64,000 nt of DNA. Origin: Grimontia kaedaensis. Its GTDB lineage: Bacteria > Pseudomonadota > Gammaproteobacteria > Enterobacterales > Vibrionaceae. The stretch is taken from positions 2,976,001 through 3,040,000 of the forward strand of contig NZ_CP082275.1 of NCBI RefSeq assembly GCF_023746615.1. The letters are read 5' to 3'. Both the position numbers and the translations under genes were made by a program. Shown here one piece after another: positions 27,594-36,900 of the stretch (positions are counted from its first letter, which is position 1; every line of letters begins with the position of its first letter). The notes under the pieces were generated by a model. That model searched no databases. It saw only the letters and a list, made by a program, of their open reading frames with translations, and was not told where the DNA came from.

Positions 27594-29201
27594 TTAGTCC
27601 AGCAATTCGTATCCAGATAACGTCAAGAAATCTGCCAGCTCATCACTGGTGGTCAGCTGCTCCATCAAACTGGCCGCCTGCTGGTATTTCCCGCCGTTGA
27701 ATACGGTTTCCCCTAGTTCCTGCTTCAGCACCACCATCTCTTCAGCCAAACAGGCGCGGAAGAAATCGGCGGTTACGGTCTTGCCGTTACTGAGCGGTTT
27801 TTCATGTTTAATCCATTGCCAAATAGAAGCGCGGGAGATTTCCGCCGTCGCCGCATCTTCCATCAGGCCATAGATAGGCACACATCCATTCCCCGAAATC
27901 CAAGCTTCGATGTATTGCACCGCCACGCGAATGTTGTGTCGCATGCCTTCCTCGGTGCGGTCACCTTCACACGGCTCTGTGAGCTCTTTAGCTGTGATAG
28001 GTGCGTCTTGCTCGCGCATGACATCGAGTTGGTTTTTGCGCTCGCCGAGCGCTGCATCGAATACCGCTTTCGCCGTGTCTGCCAGACCAGGGTGAGCCAC
28101 CCAGGTACCATCGTGACCGTTATTGGCTTCCAGCGATTTGTCTGCATTGATCTTGTCCAGAACCCAAGCGTTCTTTTCTGGGTCTTTTGACGGAATGAAC
28201 GCCGCCATGCCACCCATTGCCATCGCACCACGGTGGTGACAGGTTTTAACCAGAAGACGCGAATAGGCGTTCAGGAAGGGTTTTTCCATCGTCACCACCT
28301 GTCGATCCGGCAATACGCGGTCTGGGTGATTACGGAATGTTTTGATATAGCTGAAGATATAGTCCCAACGGCCGCAGTTCAGCGCCACAATATGGTCTTT
28401 CAGCGCGTGCAGGATTTCATCCATCTCGAACACAGCTGGCAGCGTTTCGATAAGCACGGTTGCCTTAATGGTGCCGCGGGAAAGATTGAACTCATCTTCC
28501 GCAAAGCAGAACACGTCGTTCCACCATGCAGCTTCTTGATGCGCTTGCAGTTTTGGCAGGTAGAAATATGGGCCAGAGCCGTTTTCCAGCAAGGTTTTAT
28601 GATTGCGGAAGAAATACAGACCAAAGTCCAACAGCGCACCTGGAATGGGCGTACCGTTCAGTAGCACGTGCTTTTCTTTCAGGTGAAGACCACGAACACG
28701 GCAAATCAGCACTGATGGGTCATCGCCGAGGGCGTAGTGTTTGCCTGTCGCCGGGTTGTTGTAAGAAATGGTGCGATTAATCGCGTCGGTCAGGTTGCGC
28801 TGACCTTGCAGTACAGGGCCCCAAACTGGCGAGAATGAATCTTCAAAGTCCGCCATGAACACTTTTACGTTTGCATTCAGGGCATTAATTACCATTTTTC
28901 GCTCTGGCGGGCCGGTAATTTCCAGGCGGCGGTCTTGCAGATCTTCAGGAATACCGCGAATGCGCCAATCACCGTTTCGGATTTCCGCCGTGTCAGGCAG
29001 AAAGTCAGGAGTGGCACCCGCATCGAATTGCGCCTGACGTGCTTCTCGGGCTTCCAGTAGTTCTGGTACACGGTGCGCAAAGCGGGTGGCGAGTTTTAGG
29101 ATGAACGAGAGCGCTTCATCAGTTAGTACATCAGATTCCATCTCAGTGATCGGCGGAACAAACGACAATTCCTTTAAAGCTTGTTGTGCTTGTGGTTCCA
29201 T
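27594..29201 (-). CDS. aceB: Malate synthase A
   Basis: 535 aa. Condenses glyoxylate and acetyl-CoA to malate. Signature segments KVFMADFEDSFSPVWGPVL, LNCGRWDYIFSYIKTF and GMAAFIPSKDPEKN are all present. First gene of the aceBA operon; regulation probably acts in the long AT-rich region upstream. Confidence 0.97.
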   Translation of the reverse strand: MEPQAQQALKELSFVPPITEMESDVLTDEALSFILKLATRFAHRVPELLEAREARQAQFDAGATPDFLPDTAEIRNGDWRIRGIPEDLQDRRLEITGPPERKMVINALNANVKVFMADFEDSFSPVWGPVLQGQRNLTDAINRTISYNNPATGKHYALGDDPSVLICRVRGLHLKEKHVLLNGTPIPGALLDFGLYFFRNHKTLLENGSGPYFYLPKLQAHQEAAWWNDVFCFAEDEFNLSRGTIKATVLIETLPAVFEMDEILHALKDHIVALNCGRWDYIFSYIKTFRNHPDRVLPDRQVVTMEKPFLNAYSRLLVKTCHHRGAMAMGGMAAFIPSKDPEKNAWVLDKINADKSLEANNGHDGTWVAHPGLADTAKAVFDAALGERKNQLDVMREQDAPITAKELTEPCEGDRTEEGMRHNIRVAVQYIEAWISGNGCVPIYGLMEDAATAEISRASIWQWIKHEKPLSNGKTVTADFFRACLAEEMVVLKQELGETVFNGGKYQQAASLMEQLTTSDELADFLTLSGYELLD

Positions 29202-29897
29202 AAAACGCCCTCCATTTCCATTTGTAACTAAATCACAACAATATCAATTAATCCCTTACTGCTTCGATTGCTTTCTTATCGCCGAAACACCCTTCTAAAC
29301 TGGCGTATTTATTTTCGCCCGTCAACATTAACGAAGGGTGTAGACTTAAGTCTTAAATCATTTAAATACATTAAAATCAACCATTTATGAAATATAGAGT
29401 TTTAACTCAAAACACTAAATTAAAACGATTCTCAGATTGTTCTTCCGTTTGTGACTTTCTCATCCCTTAGTGCGATTTTTGTAATCACTTACGAAATTAA
29501 ATTACTTTTAGAGTCAACCTGTTGAATATTGAACCCACCTGTTTTAAACGTAGCAGTCAATATTGGTTTTTGCAGAAATTCTTTCTATAACAAAAGGTTA
29601 ACATTAAGTTCTTTTTAAACCTGCTAACAGTCGTTCAACTTAAGTGCTTAATAATTGACGAAAAATATGTAGGGATACCGACAGAATTTAATTTCAGAAA
29701 TGCAGGGGAGTTACTAAAGTGTAAATGGAGTATAATTCCGCTAACAATTTAAAAATCAGCACAATTCACCAAAGTTATTTCAAAACCTAATGAGAGCTAA
29801 AGAATCTTGAAAAACTAGAGGAAATTTCATCGTTTTATGCACTGATGCACATATGTTAACAATGGAACTTCCCCGGATTTGAGTACCAAAACGGTGC
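29202..29897. promoter_or_regulatory. AT-rich intergenic region upstream of aceB
   Basis: About 700 nt without a convincing gene on either strand. It holds the aceB promoter (minus strand) and the 3' flank of oxyR. The sequence is rich in TTAA and AAATT runs. No perfect CRP palindrome or terminator was found by eye. The size is large for a plain promoter; an unannotated small RNA or a multi-site control region is possible but not shown. Confidence 0.4.
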
Positions 29898-30794
29898 TTA
29901 AAGGAGAGTTTCAACCAGATCAGCAAGCGCTTCAAAGGTGGGTTTGCGGCTCGAAGTAGGACGCCAGACCAGCCCAATTTCACGGTAAGCCTCCCGCCCT
30001 GGTGGTTCCATCACCACCAAATCGAGATTCTCAATGAGCCCATGATTAATCGCCATTTGAGGAATGAACGTCGTGCCGAGGCCATTCGCTACCATCTGCA
30101 CCAGAGTATGAAGACTAGTGGCGGTAAAAGGGTTAATTTTTTCAGTGCTTGTCAGCTGACAGGCCGAGACTGCGTGGTCCGTCAGGCAATGCTCACGCTC
30201 CAACAGAAATACCGATTCATCCGGCAAGTCAGAATAGTGGATAGGAACAGGGATCCCTTGCGCCTGGGCACTGTTTAGCACCATCTTAAACGAGTCTTTC
30301 CCCACGATACGGCTTTGCATGCCGCCGATCTCGACAGGTAGAGCCAGAATCAGCACATCCATCTCGCCGCTTTTCAGCGCCATGAGAAGATTTGCAGTGG
30401 TGTCTTCACGAAGCAGCAAATCAAGCTCGGGAAAACGCTGGTTCACTGCCTGCACCAAGTCACAGAGAAGGAAAGGAGCGATAGTAGGAATGCAGCCCAC
30501 ACGCAACTTGCCCTGCATCGGGCTTTCACTCACTTGTGTCAGCTCCATTAAATCTTGACTACGTGCCAAGATTTCCCGACTTCGAGACACAACATCTTCA
30601 CCAATCGCCGAAAATACCAGAGTTTTGTTATCGCGCTCAATAAGCTGAGAACCAATCAGATCTTCAAGGTTTTGAATACCGGAACTTAGTGTAGACTGAC
30701 TGACGAAACACTGTTTGGCCGCCTCACCGAAATGGCGCGTCTCATACAGTGTGACCAAGTAGTGGAGTTGTTTGAGAGAAGGGAATTTAGTCAT
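29898..30794 (-). CDS. oxyR: OxyR-type peroxide-sensing LysR regulator (OxyR2-like)
   Basis: 298 aa. N-terminal winged HTH (LYETRHFGEAAKQCFVSQST), LTTR effector domain after residue 90. Redox cysteines Cys203 and Cys212 have the same spacing as E. coli Cys199/Cys208 (EHCLTDHAVSAC). Two residues before the sensing Cys is Glu201, where E. coli and OxyR1 proteins have Gly; Glu there marks the OxyR2 class of Vibrio vulnificus. Divergent from a 2-Cys peroxiredoxin, as Vibrio oxyR2 is. The 129-nt shared region holds several CTAT/ATAG elements, but I could not fit a full OxyR box. Confidence 0.9.
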   Translation of the reverse strand: MTKFPSLKQLHYLVTLYETRHFGEAAKQCFVSQSTLSSGIQNLEDLIGSQLIERDNKTLVFSAIGEDVVSRSREILARSQDLMELTQVSESPMQGKLRVGCIPTIAPFLLCDLVQAVNQRFPELDLLLREDTTANLLMALKSGEMDVLILALPVEIGGMQSRIVGKDSFKMVLNSAQAQGIPVPIHYSDLPDESVFLLEREHCLTDHAVSACQLTSTEKINPFTATSLHTLVQMVANGLGTTFIPQMAINHGLIENLDLVVMEPPGREAYREIGLVWRPTSSRKPTFEALADLVETLL

Positions 30795-30923
30795 CGATTT
30801 TTCCGATTACGTTAATCTATTTAATTCACTTTTTTCAATCTAGCAGTTCCATTATAGTTTGTCCCGTTCATAGATGAATCAAGGCATCAATGCCTGAAAA
30901 TTAGACATTTTAGGAGCTGAGAA

Positions 30924-31526
30924 ATGGTACTAGTAGGCCGTCAAGCCCCAGACTTCACTGCAGCAGCAGTACTGGGCAATGGTGAAATCGTAGAAAACTT
31001 CAACCTGAAAGAATTCACCAAAGGTAAGAAAGCGGTTCTTTTCTTCTACCCACTGGACTTCACTTTCGTATGTCCTTCTGAGCTGATCGCTTTCGACAAG
31101 CGTCACGCTGACTTCCAAGAGAAAGGCGTTGAAGTAATCGGCGTTTCTATCGACTCTCAGTTTTCTCACAACGCATGGCGTAACACTGCTGTTGAAGACG
31201 GCGGTATCGGCCAGGTTAAATACCCACTGGTTGCAGACGTTAAGCACGAAATCTGTAAAGCATACGACGTAGAGCACCCAGAAGCAGGCGTTGCTTTCCG
31301 TGGTTCTTTCCTGATCGACGAAGACGGTCTGGTACGTCACCAAGTTGTTAACGACCTGCCACTGGGCCGTAACATCGACGAAATGCTGCGCATGGTTGAC
31401 GCACTGAACTTCCACCAGAAGAACGGTGAAGTTTGCCCAGCACAATGGGAAGAAGGCAAAGCAGGTATGGACGCATCTCCTAAAGGTGTTGCTGCGTTCC
31501 TGTCTGAGCACTCTGACGACCTGTAA
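30924..31526 (+). CDS. Typical 2-Cys peroxiredoxin (AhpC/TSA family, peroxiredoxin C)
   Basis: 200 aa. Reduces H2O2 and organic peroxides. Peroxidatic Cys50 lies in DFTFVCPSE and resolving Cys171 in GEVCPAQW. GGIG (93-96) resembles the eukaryotic GGLG motif, but the C-terminal YF element is missing (ends SEHSDDL), so the enzyme should be robust rather than easily over-oxidised. About 13 residues longer than E. coli AhpC and closer to Vibrio Prx2/AhpA. RBS TAGGAGC. Codon use looks highly biased, suggesting strong expression. Controlled from the divergent region shared with oxyR, whose transcript leader holds an AGGCAT/ATGCCT hairpin at 30882-30895. Confidence 0.95.
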   Translation: MVLVGRQAPDFTAAAVLGNGEIVENFNLKEFTKGKKAVLFFYPLDFTFVCPSELIAFDKRHADFQEKGVEVIGVSIDSQFSHNAWRNTAVEDGGIGQVKYPLVADVKHEICKAYDVEHPEAGVAFRGSFLIDEDGLVRHQVVNDLPLGRNIDEMLRMVDALNFHQKNGEVCPAQWEEGKAGMDASPKGVAAFLSEHSDDL

Positions 31527-31602
31527 TATTTGGCTAACTGCTCGCGCAGTGTCCCCCTAACGCGCAAGCGTAAAGCCAAAGTCAGCGATACAAATAAAAT
31601 GA

Positions 31603-31626
31603 GGCCCGGACCACCGGGCCCTTTTT
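31603..31626 (+). terminator. Rho-independent terminator of the peroxiredoxin gene
   Basis: Seven-bp all-GC stem (31603-31609 with 31614-31620, loop ACCA) followed by CTTTTT. Confidence 0.9.
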
Positions 31627-31703
31627 GTATTTGAGCCCCGGCAAATCTCGGATTTATTCGCCTCTTGGTTAAGCCCGCACTTCAGCATTCCAAAGGGACT
31701 ATT

Positions 31704-31786
31704 TAGGTCCTAGATCCTAGGGAACAAGGTCCCAGGAAATGCGAACTTAATAGGTCCTGGATCCTAGGAGACAAAGTCCTAGGTAC
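31704..31786. repeat. CCTAGG-rich repeat, tandem pair of about 35-nt units
   Basis: Two imperfect direct copies start at 31704 and 31751 (47-nt step). Each begins TAGGTCCT, continues with GATCCTAGG, then ACAA and a GTCC(C/T)AGG box. Units carry inverted CCTAGG symmetry. Part of the 543-nt gene-free stretch 31527-32069. Related to the repeat at 16868. Confidence 0.65.
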
Positions 31787-31920
31787 AGCGGACTCTCGGT
31801 CATTAAATTGATTTCCGGACACGCCCAAACACAGCGCATTTTCTCGCATTACTCTAATCTATATCTTTGCTTTCCTACTTTTTCTTTTATCTCAAATCTC
31901 ATCTCTGCACTTTCTAGCTC

Positions 31921-31954
31921 TTGCTCTTCCTAGGACCTAGGATCCTAGGCCCTG
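31921..31954. repeat. CCTAGG-rich intergenic repeat, second locus
   Basis: Begins with the same 15 nt as 16868-16882, then CCTAGGATCCTAGGCCC. Downstream are short repeats of CTGCTCTTCC. No coding sense is evident, although a short frame is open across it. Confidence 0.65.
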
Positions 31955-32069
31955 CTCTTCCTGCTCTTCCCTTTCTCTTCCCAACTTTTACCAAACTTTT
32001 ACACGCCCCCATCTTCTATTCCGAAAGCAACTCATTGATGATGAAAGCTCAAATTCCAAGGAGTGTTGT

Positions 32070-32804
32070 ATGTCTGTTTTGGTTGAAGTGTGCATTGATA
32101 GTATTGAATCTCTTCCTATCGCAGAGCGTGCGGGCGCAAAGCGTATTGAGCTATGCAGTTCGCTGGCAACAGGTGGCCTGACCGCCAGTGCGGGTTACAT
32201 GAAAGCGGCGGCGCGTGTGGCGGGTATTCCGGTTTACGGCATTATTCGTCCCCGTGAAGGCGACTTCCTTTATTCGGGCGAAGATGTAGAAATCATGCTT
32301 GAAGACATTCACACCGCGAAACAGGCAGGCCTTAACGGCGTGGTGATCGGTGCGCTGCAGGCTGACGGAAAAATCGATGAGACGATTGTCGGCGACATGA
32401 TCAAAGCGGCCTCGGGCATGGGCATTACTTTCCACCGTGCGATTGACCACTGCTCAGCCCCGTTTGATGCACTGGAATTTCTGATGGCGCACAAGGTAGA
32501 ACGCATCCTCACCTCCGGCCTTGCCAAACGCGCGGAAGACGGCATTGAAATGCTGAAAGAGATGGCTGCCCTTACCCAAGGTCGCCTATCTATCATGCCA
32601 GGTGCAGGCGTTTCGCCAGATAATGCCAAGCGCATTGTCGATGCCACAGGCGTTACCGAAATTCACCTTTCCGGCAAAACCACCCGCCAATCTCATATGG
32701 CCTTTAAAAACGAAAACGCCACCATGGGCAACGGTGATGACTTTGCCATCACAGTCACCAATCCTGAGACAATCAAAGCCACACTCGCAGCGCTAACTCG
32801 CTAA
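32070..32804 (+). CDS. cutC: CutC family protein
   Basis: 244 aa. TIM-barrel protein historically linked to copper homeostasis; its biochemical role is uncertain. N-terminus SVLVEVCIDSIESLPIAERA with AKRIELCSSLATGGLTAS, and FHRAIDH and LTSGLAKRAEDGIE are family hallmarks. RBS AAGGAG 13 nt before the ATG. Follows the CCTAGG repeat region. Confidence 0.93.
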   Translation: MSVLVEVCIDSIESLPIAERAGAKRIELCSSLATGGLTASAGYMKAAARVAGIPVYGIIRPREGDFLYSGEDVEIMLEDIHTAKQAGLNGVVIGALQADGKIDETIVGDMIKAASGMGITFHRAIDHCSAPFDALEFLMAHKVERILTSGLAKRAEDGIEMLKEMAALTQGRLSIMPGAGVSPDNAKRIVDATGVTEIHLSGKTTRQSHMAFKNENATMGNGDDFAITVTNPETIKATLAALTR

Positions 32805-32890
32805 ACTCGCACTTTTCCGAACGGGGGATTGAAATGATCCTCCTTTCTTTTTTAGGGTGGCAGGACAACCCGAGGAAAAGGACGTGGCAA

Positions 32891-33715
32891 ATGGCGAGCG
32901 AAGAACAAGACAAGCCAACGAAAAAGAAGAAAGGGAAACTCAGCAACGAAGCCTATGAGAACAAACTCGCTGAGCTACAGACGGAACTCGTCAAACTTCA
33001 GGAATGGGTCAAACTCAAAGGCCTGAAAGTGGTCGTCGTCTTCGAAGGGCGTGATGCTGCCGGTAAAGGCGGTGTAATAAAGCGCATTACCGAAAAGCTT
33101 AACCCACGTGTTTGCCGCATTGTCGCGCTGGATAAACCCACCGAGCGCGAACGCACCCAATGGTATTTCCAACGCTACGTTTCGCATCTCCCTGCTGCGG
33201 GCGAAATCGTCCTGTTTGACCGAAGCTGGTACAACCGCGCAGGTGTTGAACGCGTGATGGGCTTTTGTAGCGACGAGCAATACGACGAGTTCATGCGCAC
33301 CTGCCCCGAGTTCGAGCGTATGCTGCAACGCTCCGGCATTATCCTGCTGAAATACTGGTTCTCAGTTTCCGATGAAGTGCAGGAAAAGCGTTTCAGTGAA
33401 CGTATCAACACCCCGATGAAGCGCTGGAAGTTCAGCCCGATGGATTTGGAATCCCGAAGCCGCTGGAAAGAATACAGTGAAGCGAAAGACAAGATGTTCG
33501 CCTACACAGACACCAAAGAATCTCCATGGTGGGTGGTGGAAGCCGACAACAAAAAGCGGGCGCGCCTGAACTGCATTTCCCACCTGCTTTCCAGCATTCC
33601 GTATGAAGCCATCAGCTATGACACCATCGATCTGCCGGAGATCAACAAAGAAGGCTATGTGCGTGTGCCGCTGGAAAGCCAAAGCTTTGTACCGGATGTC
33701 ACCGAAGAGCGATAA
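32891..33715 (+). CDS. ppk2: Polyphosphate kinase 2
   Basis: 274 aa from the ATG at 32891 (MASEEQDKPTKKKKGKL); the open extension upstream is not family-like. Uses polyphosphate to phosphorylate nucleoside diphosphates. P-loop-like Walker A FEGRDAAGKGG (51-61), Walker B/lid region VLFDRSWYNRAGVERVMGF, and a Lys-rich N-terminus. Single-domain length fits PPK2 class I. Follows cutC on the same strand. Confidence 0.92.
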   Translation: MASEEQDKPTKKKKGKLSNEAYENKLAELQTELVKLQEWVKLKGLKVVVVFEGRDAAGKGGVIKRITEKLNPRVCRIVALDKPTERERTQWYFQRYVSHLPAAGEIVLFDRSWYNRAGVERVMGFCSDEQYDEFMRTCPEFERMLQRSGIILLKYWFSVSDEVQEKRFSERINTPMKRWKFSPMDLESRSRWKEYSEAKDKMFAYTDTKESPWWVVEADNKKRARLNCISHLLSSIPYEAISYDTIDLPEINKEGYVRVPLESQSFVPDVTEER

Positions 33716-33731
33716 GCCGATCACCACACCC

Positions 33732-33763
33732 AAAAAGCGCAGCTGATAAAAGCTGCGCTTTTT
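33732..33763 (+). terminator. Rho-independent terminator of ppk2
   Basis: Thirteen-bp stem AAAAAGCGCAGCT (33732-33744) with its complement (33751-33763), six-nt loop, ending in five T. Confidence 0.9.
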
Positions 33764-33983
33764 GTCTTGAAAATACACCTTAAAGACTACCTTTCCAGAC
33801 AGCGTCAAAACTTCGTAAGCCACTGTAATTACGCCATAAAAATGTCACTACTGTGCATTTACTGCCAGTTCACGATTCTGAATTGAGGGACTGCTTCAAA
33901 TATCAGATTTTCTCGCTCACTCACCCGGTATTTCCCTCTATATATTCCGCCCCAAATCACAACCATCAAAAAGAATAAAGACG

Positions 33984-36900
33984 ATGAACAAGAAACAGCT
34001 AGCCTGCCTTATCCCGGCATTGCTCGCTGGGGCAAGCAGCTCAACAGCTTTCGCCAGCACAACAAGCTCTCAAACGGTTTACTTCAACCAGAAATCCTTG
34101 CCTTCAGATACCCAAGGCTCGCTGGCTGCCAGCGTCAGCATGGCGCAGAGCGTGATCATGCCAACCATCCACGGCATTGAAGGTGATCGCCAACCGCATC
34201 TGGTCGCACTGCGTAAAGCACTGGTGATCGTAGAACCTCATGCCACTAACGAACTTAGAAACACCGAGATCGCCGTGGTGGTTAAAAACAGCCAAGGCGA
34301 AGAAGTGCACCGCACGCCCCTACTGCCGCCTTCTGCACAGCCAAAGCCTGCGGGCCAGATTGATATCGACCTCGATATTGTCGTGCCAGAAACCTACGCG
34401 CACCGCATCTCGTCACAACAGGCGATTGATGCCATCGCTTATGAATCCGGCAAGGAGGCTTTCAAAGCACTGCTGACCGAGCATGACACCCTAGAAATCG
34501 CCACCAGCAACGGTAACTTTGCCTACGACTTTATGCTGCCGGAAGGCGCAGAGCTCGACGGCAAGATCGTCACCTTCTCCTCACAGGCCGGATACAACTC
34601 ACGCATTCACTACACCCACGGCTCAGACACGCTTTCTTCCGGTAACCGCTTTACCTACAACAATGTTGGCGGAAAATGGTTTGCCCAGTCTGACGCCGAT
34701 TACGGCAAGCTCGCCTACAGCGACAACGCCTACACAGCTGTTTTGCCCGCAGAAGTGATTGAGCCGGGCTTCAGCATGACACTCAGCAATGGCCATCAAG
34801 AAGGTGTGGTCGAAGGCATCAAAGTTGGCGCTAACACTACACTGATTCTTAACGCCGTCGATGTAGGTCTGCTGACGCCACCCCGCGGTGAATTCCGCTT
34901 TATGGCCGATGAGAACCTGCACCGCGACTACTTCCAGTCTGTGCAGATCAGCAAGCTTATCGTGAACCCATATGCGCCCATCCATCTAGAAGAAATCATG
35001 CTGCCGGATGGCCGCCTGCTGGTCGACGTAGACCCAAGCAAAGCCGATGCTTACGGCAGTGATTCCCACTACCGCATAGCCCGTGAACTGATTTCCGCTG
35101 GCATCAACAGCGCCAACTACGGCGTGAACAGCTATGACGTGATGAATGGTTCGCAATGGAACATCAGCGCGCCTTACCACGCGGCCCAAGTGACAGTGAA
35201 CAACTCAAGGGGCAACTACAGTGATGGCATTATCAATCACGGTTTGCTTGGCTCTTATGCCGGTGTGGCGTCTGTCGTCAGCTCGACTGGCAATGAATTC
35301 AGCCACGAAGTCGGCCATGAGTTCGGTGCAGGCACTCATGCAGAAGCTCACTATCTGGGCGGATTCAAAGGCTCGGTGCATAACAGCTCCACCAAGGTCA
35401 ACTCCACCTGGGGCTGGGATCTGTTTAAAAACCGCTTCCTGCCGAACCTCAGTAAAGCGCGAACCAATGGCTCGTCCTGCTACGAAGGCGAATGCGCAGA
35501 ACCATTCAACGGACACAGTTTCGGCTGGGGCACCATGGCAGGTGGCTGGCCGCTTCACCCGGCACGCAATGAATACACACTGCACACCCCTTACGAGCTG
35601 AACGTGTTCCAACATTTTATGGAAGGCAAAGCGAGCTTTGACCCAGCCTCCCCAACCGGATTCAGCAAATGGGATGCAGAAAGCCAGATCATGCAGCCAT
35701 GGGACAACAGCATGAAGGACGATCTCGCTTTTAACGTTGTCACCATCAGCGACAACAACACCCTGAACGAGTTTGGCGCGGAAAGCCGCAAATTCCACGA
35801 ACTGTTTGAGAACGCAGACGCCGTTCGCATCAACACAGGAAACGGCTACTGGGCGCGTAATTTTTACCTGCCGACAGACCAAAGCTTCGAGGGCAAAGTG
35901 GTGGTGTTCCGCTCATCAGCAGGCTACAACTCCCACATCCACTTTAACGGTGGCTCCCAGCTTCTGGTAAACGGCACTAAATACGCCTACCGCTTTGAAG
36001 CGGGTCAGTGGGGAGAAGTTGAAAAAGACATCATCGACAAAACCGTGCCGCGCATTCCTGAAAAACAGGGCGTAGCCGTGACCACACTGTTGGGTTACTA
36101 CGACCCAAGCAATACGCTGCCAAGTTACATCTACCCTGCCCTGCATGGTGCGCATGGCGCCGTGTATGCCGATAACTTCACCGCCTCGTCGTGCCAGTTG
36201 GACGTGCTCACCCAACAAGGCGGCACCCAACGCTTCAACCTGCACAACCGACGCTTTAAAGAAGGCTTGATGAACCGCTTCCACGTGAATGTGGAAACCG
36301 CACTCAACCCATACCGCGCCGAGCTTTACTGCAACGACAAACTGCTTGCCGATATCGCAATTGCCGCACCGACGGTGGAGCTTAAAGCTGGCATCGTCAC
36401 CACAGAGCTTGGCGAAGCGCCGACCCTGTCTGGTGTGACAGACGTGACCCTGCAACAGGGTGATAACTTTGATGCACTACAGGGCGTGAGCGCGTTTGAT
36501 AAAGAAGATGGCGACATCACCGCGAACATCCACGTTTCCGGTGATGTTGATACCCAAACACCGGGCGATTACCTGCTCACCTACAAAGTTACCGACAGCG
36601 AAGGCCAGACAGCGTCAGCCACCCGCACCATCACGGTCGAAGCCAGCGCCACATGTATTGCCAGCTGGGAGAAAAACCGCGTGTATGTGGGCGGCGATAA
36701 AGTCTCGCACCACGGCGTGGTATGGTTGGCCGCCTGGTGGACGAAAGGCGAAGAGCCGGGCAACACGGGCGAATGGGGCGTTTGGAAACAAACCGACGAC
36801 GAGAGCTGTGGCAGCACTAACCCAGAACCAAACCCAGAGCCAACACCCGATCCGGATCCAGAAGTGACACCGCCGCCACCGGGGGAATACCCAAGCTACA

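Noticed and set aside
29219..29236. Possible CRP site upstream of aceB (TGTAACTAAATCACA)
   Set aside because: The half-sites are separated by five rather than six nucleotides and one half is degenerate.
30930..31511. Long open frame (193 codons) opposite the peroxiredoxin gene
   Set aside because: Shadow of a strongly codon-biased gene on the other strand; its translation is Phe/Val/Cys-rich with no family character and no ribosome site.
31704..31954. CCTAGG units considered as a CRISPR array
   Set aside because: Units are imperfect, only two have regular spacing, spacers are too short, and there are no cas genes.
31921..32181. Open frame of 86 codons across the repeat block into cutC
   Set aside because: Made of repeat sequence and out of frame with cutC; low-complexity Leu/Pro/Phe translation.
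35205..35882. 225-codon antisense frame within the M66 protease gene
   Set aside because: Shadow frame in a GC-balanced gene; the sense strand has clear motifs.
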